A stretch of 64,000 nucleotides of DNA from Sphingobacteriaceae bacterium (GTDB lineage: Bacteria; Bacteroidota; Bacteroidia; Sphingobacteriales; Sphingobacteriaceae), in the NCBI GenBank assembly GCA_029266635.1, contig JAQSWM010000005.1:186001-250000 (forward strand), read 5' to 3'. A program made the translations under genes and the position numbers. Shown here in pieces: positions 62,321 through 64,000 of this stretch. The notes under the pieces are model-generated. The model saw nothing but the letters and a program-made list of their open reading frames with translations, was not told where the DNA came from and made no database searches. Numbering within the stretch: the stretch's first letter is position 1; the number at the start of each line of letters is the position of its first letter.

Positions 62321-62357
62321 CAAAGATATATGCTTTAGAATGTATTATGCAATACAT
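62321..62357 (-). promoter_or_regulatory. padR-pspC promoter with overlapping palindromic operator
   Basis: On the minus strand: TTG (62352-62350), a 21-base spacer, and TATCTTTG (62328-62321), an exact match to the -7 consensus at a legal spacing, 5 bases before the padR ATG. The -33 element lies inside the palindrome ATGTATT-N4-AATACAT (62340-62357). PadR proteins bind ATGT-spacer-ACAT palindromes, so self-repression is likely. Confidence 0.6.
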
Positions 62358-62522
62358 AGTACTAAAAATATTTCATTTTATTGATTTTTGGGTGGGAGAT
62401 TTGGAAAAAAGGTGCTTTTCACCAATTAAATGTTAAAAAAAGTTAAAAGTCATTTTGATTTGTGACTTTAGTTATTGAGTTTTGATAATTATTATTAATC
62501 ATTTTCTAAACAATCTTTAAGT

Positions 62523-64000
62523 ATGAAAAGACTTTTATCTAGTTTATTCGTCTTGCTCTTTGTAGCTGTAGCTGCATTTGGGCAGGAAAGAACGGTTACT
62601 GGAACAGTTACCGCTAGTGATGATGGTTTACCTCTTCCGGGGGTAAGCGTTAAGGTGAAGGGGACCCAGGCTGGTACTCAGACTGGTGTGAACGGTCAGT
62701 TTTCGCTCATTGTGCCCGCGAATTCATCAGTTCTAGTTTTTAGTTATATTGGCTATAGCGAACAGGAAGTTGCGGTGGGCTCTAGGAGCACCATCAATGT
62801 GACGTTAAAAGTAGATGCCAGGCAATTATCTGAAGTAGTTGTAACAGGTGCTTTGGGTATTCAGCGCCAGAAAAAAGAGATTGGTTACGCAACCGCCAAT
62901 GTTTCAAATGAAACTTTGACTGCAGCAAGGCCAGTAAATGTTGCTAACGGTCTTCAGGGAAAGGTTTCCGGCTTGAATATTACATCTATAAACAGTGGTG
63001 TTTTTGAAGATGTTAAAATCAACCTGAGGGGGATTCGCTCTCTGACCGGAAATAACAACCCGATGTTATTGTTAGACGGGATTCAGTCTAGTTTAGGTTA
63101 TTTGTCGTCCATTAACCCAAATGACATAGCTGATGTGACAATCCTAAAAGGAGCCTCAGCCGCTGCAATTTACGGTCCTGATGCAAGGAATGGTGTGATT
63201 GTGGTAACTACTAAAAAGGGTTCAGCTAATCCTGTAATCACTTTTGGCCACTCTACTCAGTTATCCCAAATCTCGTTTTATCCTAAATTGCAGGAAGAAT
63301 TTGGAAGTGGTGGATATGGCGACTATACTCCGTATGAAAACTGGTCTTGGGGACCGGCTTTTGACGGAAGCACTGTCGAAATCGGCCACACTTTGCCTGA
63401 CGGAAGCGTTCAGACAATCCCTTACTCACCTACCAATGCTCGTAAAGAGTTTTTCAATACAGGTACTACTTTTCAAAATGACCTGTCTTTTTCAGTTAAA
63501 GATTTTTATATCAGCGTTCAGGATGCTAACATCAACGGTATAGTACCGGACGATAAAAGCAGAAGGACCGGAATACGCCTGAACACATCGAGAGAATATG
63601 GTATTGTTAAAGTTGGTTTGAATACAAACTTCATCAACCAGGATTATAACATCTTCGATGACAACGCGATGGAAAACTACAATATCGCTAATAATGTTGG
63701 GTTGAACGGCGGGCTTATGAACCTGATCTTCAATACTCCTGCGGATATTCCATTGACTTCCTACAAGGATTTTGAAAACGATCCGTATGCACAGTACAAT
63801 ACATACTTCAATGATTATGGATTGAATCCATATTTCGCTATTGATAACTGGAGGAATAAAGGCAGGAGATCTGATTTGATCACAAGCTTGGATTTAAACT
63901 TAAAAGCTGCAGATTGGGTTAACTTTACTTTCAGAGGTGGCTTAACTTCCCGGAATATTGATGAGAATTATACGTCAAAAGGGGAGGTTCCTACTGCTTA
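62523..64000 (+). CDS. SusC/RagA-family TonB-linked outer-membrane protein, N-terminal part (cut by window end)
   Basis: ATG at 62523 opens a frame that stays open to base 64000 (492 codons). Signal peptide to AAFGQ (about 20), carboxypeptidase-regulatory-like domain (RTVTGTVTASDDGLPLPGVSV, VNGQFSLIVPAN), linker LSEVVVTGALGIQRQKKEIGY, then the plug (LQGKVSGLNITSINSG, INLRGIRSLTGNNNPMLLLDG, VTILKGASAAAIYGPDARNG) and the first barrel strands. The Q-R-Q-K-K-E-I-G-Y block is typical of one SusC subgroup. The A+T-rich 206-base spacer to padR separates the two divergent genes; no promoter for this gene could be picked out with confidence. A susD gene is expected just outside the window. Confidence 0.92.
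   Translation, partial: MKRLLSSLFVLLFVAVAAFGQERTVTGTVTASDDGLPLPGVSVKVKGTQAGTQTGVNGQFSLIVPANSSVLVFSYIGYSEQEVAVGSRSTINVTLKVDARQLSEVVVTGALGIQRQKKEIGYATANVSNETLTAARPVNVANGLQGKVSGLNITSINSGVFEDVKINLRGIRSLTGNNNPMLLLDGIQSSLGYLSSINPNDIADVTILKGASAAAIYGPDARNGVIVVTTKKGSANPVITFGHSTQLSQISFYPKLQEEFGSGGYGDYTPYENWSWGPAFDGSTVEIGHTLPDGSVQTIPYSPTNARKEFFNTGTTFQNDLSFSVKDFYISVQDANINGIVPDDKSRRTGIRLNTSREYGIVKVGLNTNFINQDYNIFDDNAMENYNIANNVGLNGGLMNLIFNTPADIPLTSYKDFENDPYAQYNTYFNDYGLNPYFAIDNWRNKGRRSDLITSLDLNLKAADWVNFTFRGGLTSRNIDENYTSKGEVPTA

Noticed and set aside
1-64000. CRISPR arrays, tRNA or rRNA genes, insertion sequences, integrases
   Set aside because: Scanning by eye found no repeat-spacer pattern, no recognisable RNA gene and no transposase or integrase motifs; small RNAs could still have been missed.

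Overview
The window comes from a Bacteroidota genome, most likely Sphingobacteriaceae (Pedobacter/Mucilaginibacter-like). This is inferred from SusC/SusD pairs, a full-length SprA (type IX secretion translocon), carboxypeptidase-regulatory-domain TonB receptors, DUF4199 and TM2 genes, several TAnnTTTG -7 promoter boxes, and the near absence of Shine-Dalgarno sequences. No rRNA, tRNA, CRISPR array, phage or insertion sequence was recognised, and no stretch over 300 bases lacks a gene.

Layout. 1-630: the 3' end of an adenosylcobalamin-dependent ribonucleotide reductase with its terminator, then a hairpin-rich stretch with one 36-codon ORF, a second terminator and a REP-like inverted repeat. 630-3242 (minus): an encapsulated-ferritin-like protein without an encapsulin, a PAS-fold protein, and a metallophosphoesterase/PQQ-propeller gene broken by an internal deletion. 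3334-4377: glutathione peroxidase and a Vsr-like nuclease. 4494-15974: a sulfatase-rich SusCD locus (sulfatase, SusC, SusD, three sulfatases) with no glycoside hydrolase and no local regulator. Its tightly spaced 3' part runs on into tag, followed by polA.

19463-28218: a secreted MG2/TonB-plug protein without a barrel (minus), a PA0069-type radical SAM protein and a FabH-like synthase (plus), then a minus-strand run DUF4199, DUF2752, TM2, DUF2905, a 142-residue membrane protein, Nif3-like protein and a zinc-ribbon coiled coil. 28362-37883: mfd (missing most of the C-terminal regulatory domain), a TonB-like protein with an inserted middle domain, cdsA, DUF2007, a CPBP protease, dusB, apaG, a YugP-type zinc protease and thiL. 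38039-40081: an orphan PAS-GAF histidine kinase with an extra C-terminal domain. 40312-50425: maeB-ruvA-sprA as one minus-strand unit. 50519-52524: murF followed two bases later by a LuxR-type regulator. 52608-60131: a secreted M14 peptidase converging on two paralogous TonB-dependent outer-membrane receptors. 60371-62316: a padR-pspC pair with a probable autoregulatory operator. 62523-64000: the start of a second SusC-family receptor, cut by the window edge.

How the parts relate. The sulfatase locus looks like an uptake and desulfation system for a small or already depolymerised sulfated substrate: SusD binds at the surface, SusC imports, and four secreted sulfatases remove sulfate esters. 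DNA-repair genes recur (vsr-like, tag, polA, mfd, ruvA), each in a different context. Envelope functions dominate the rest. The observations most worth following are the encapsulin-less EncFtn homologue, the Mfd missing its TRCF segment, the broken phosphoesterase gene (with Mfd, a second internal deletion that should be checked against reads), the zinc-less Vsr variant, and several unusual domain combinations.
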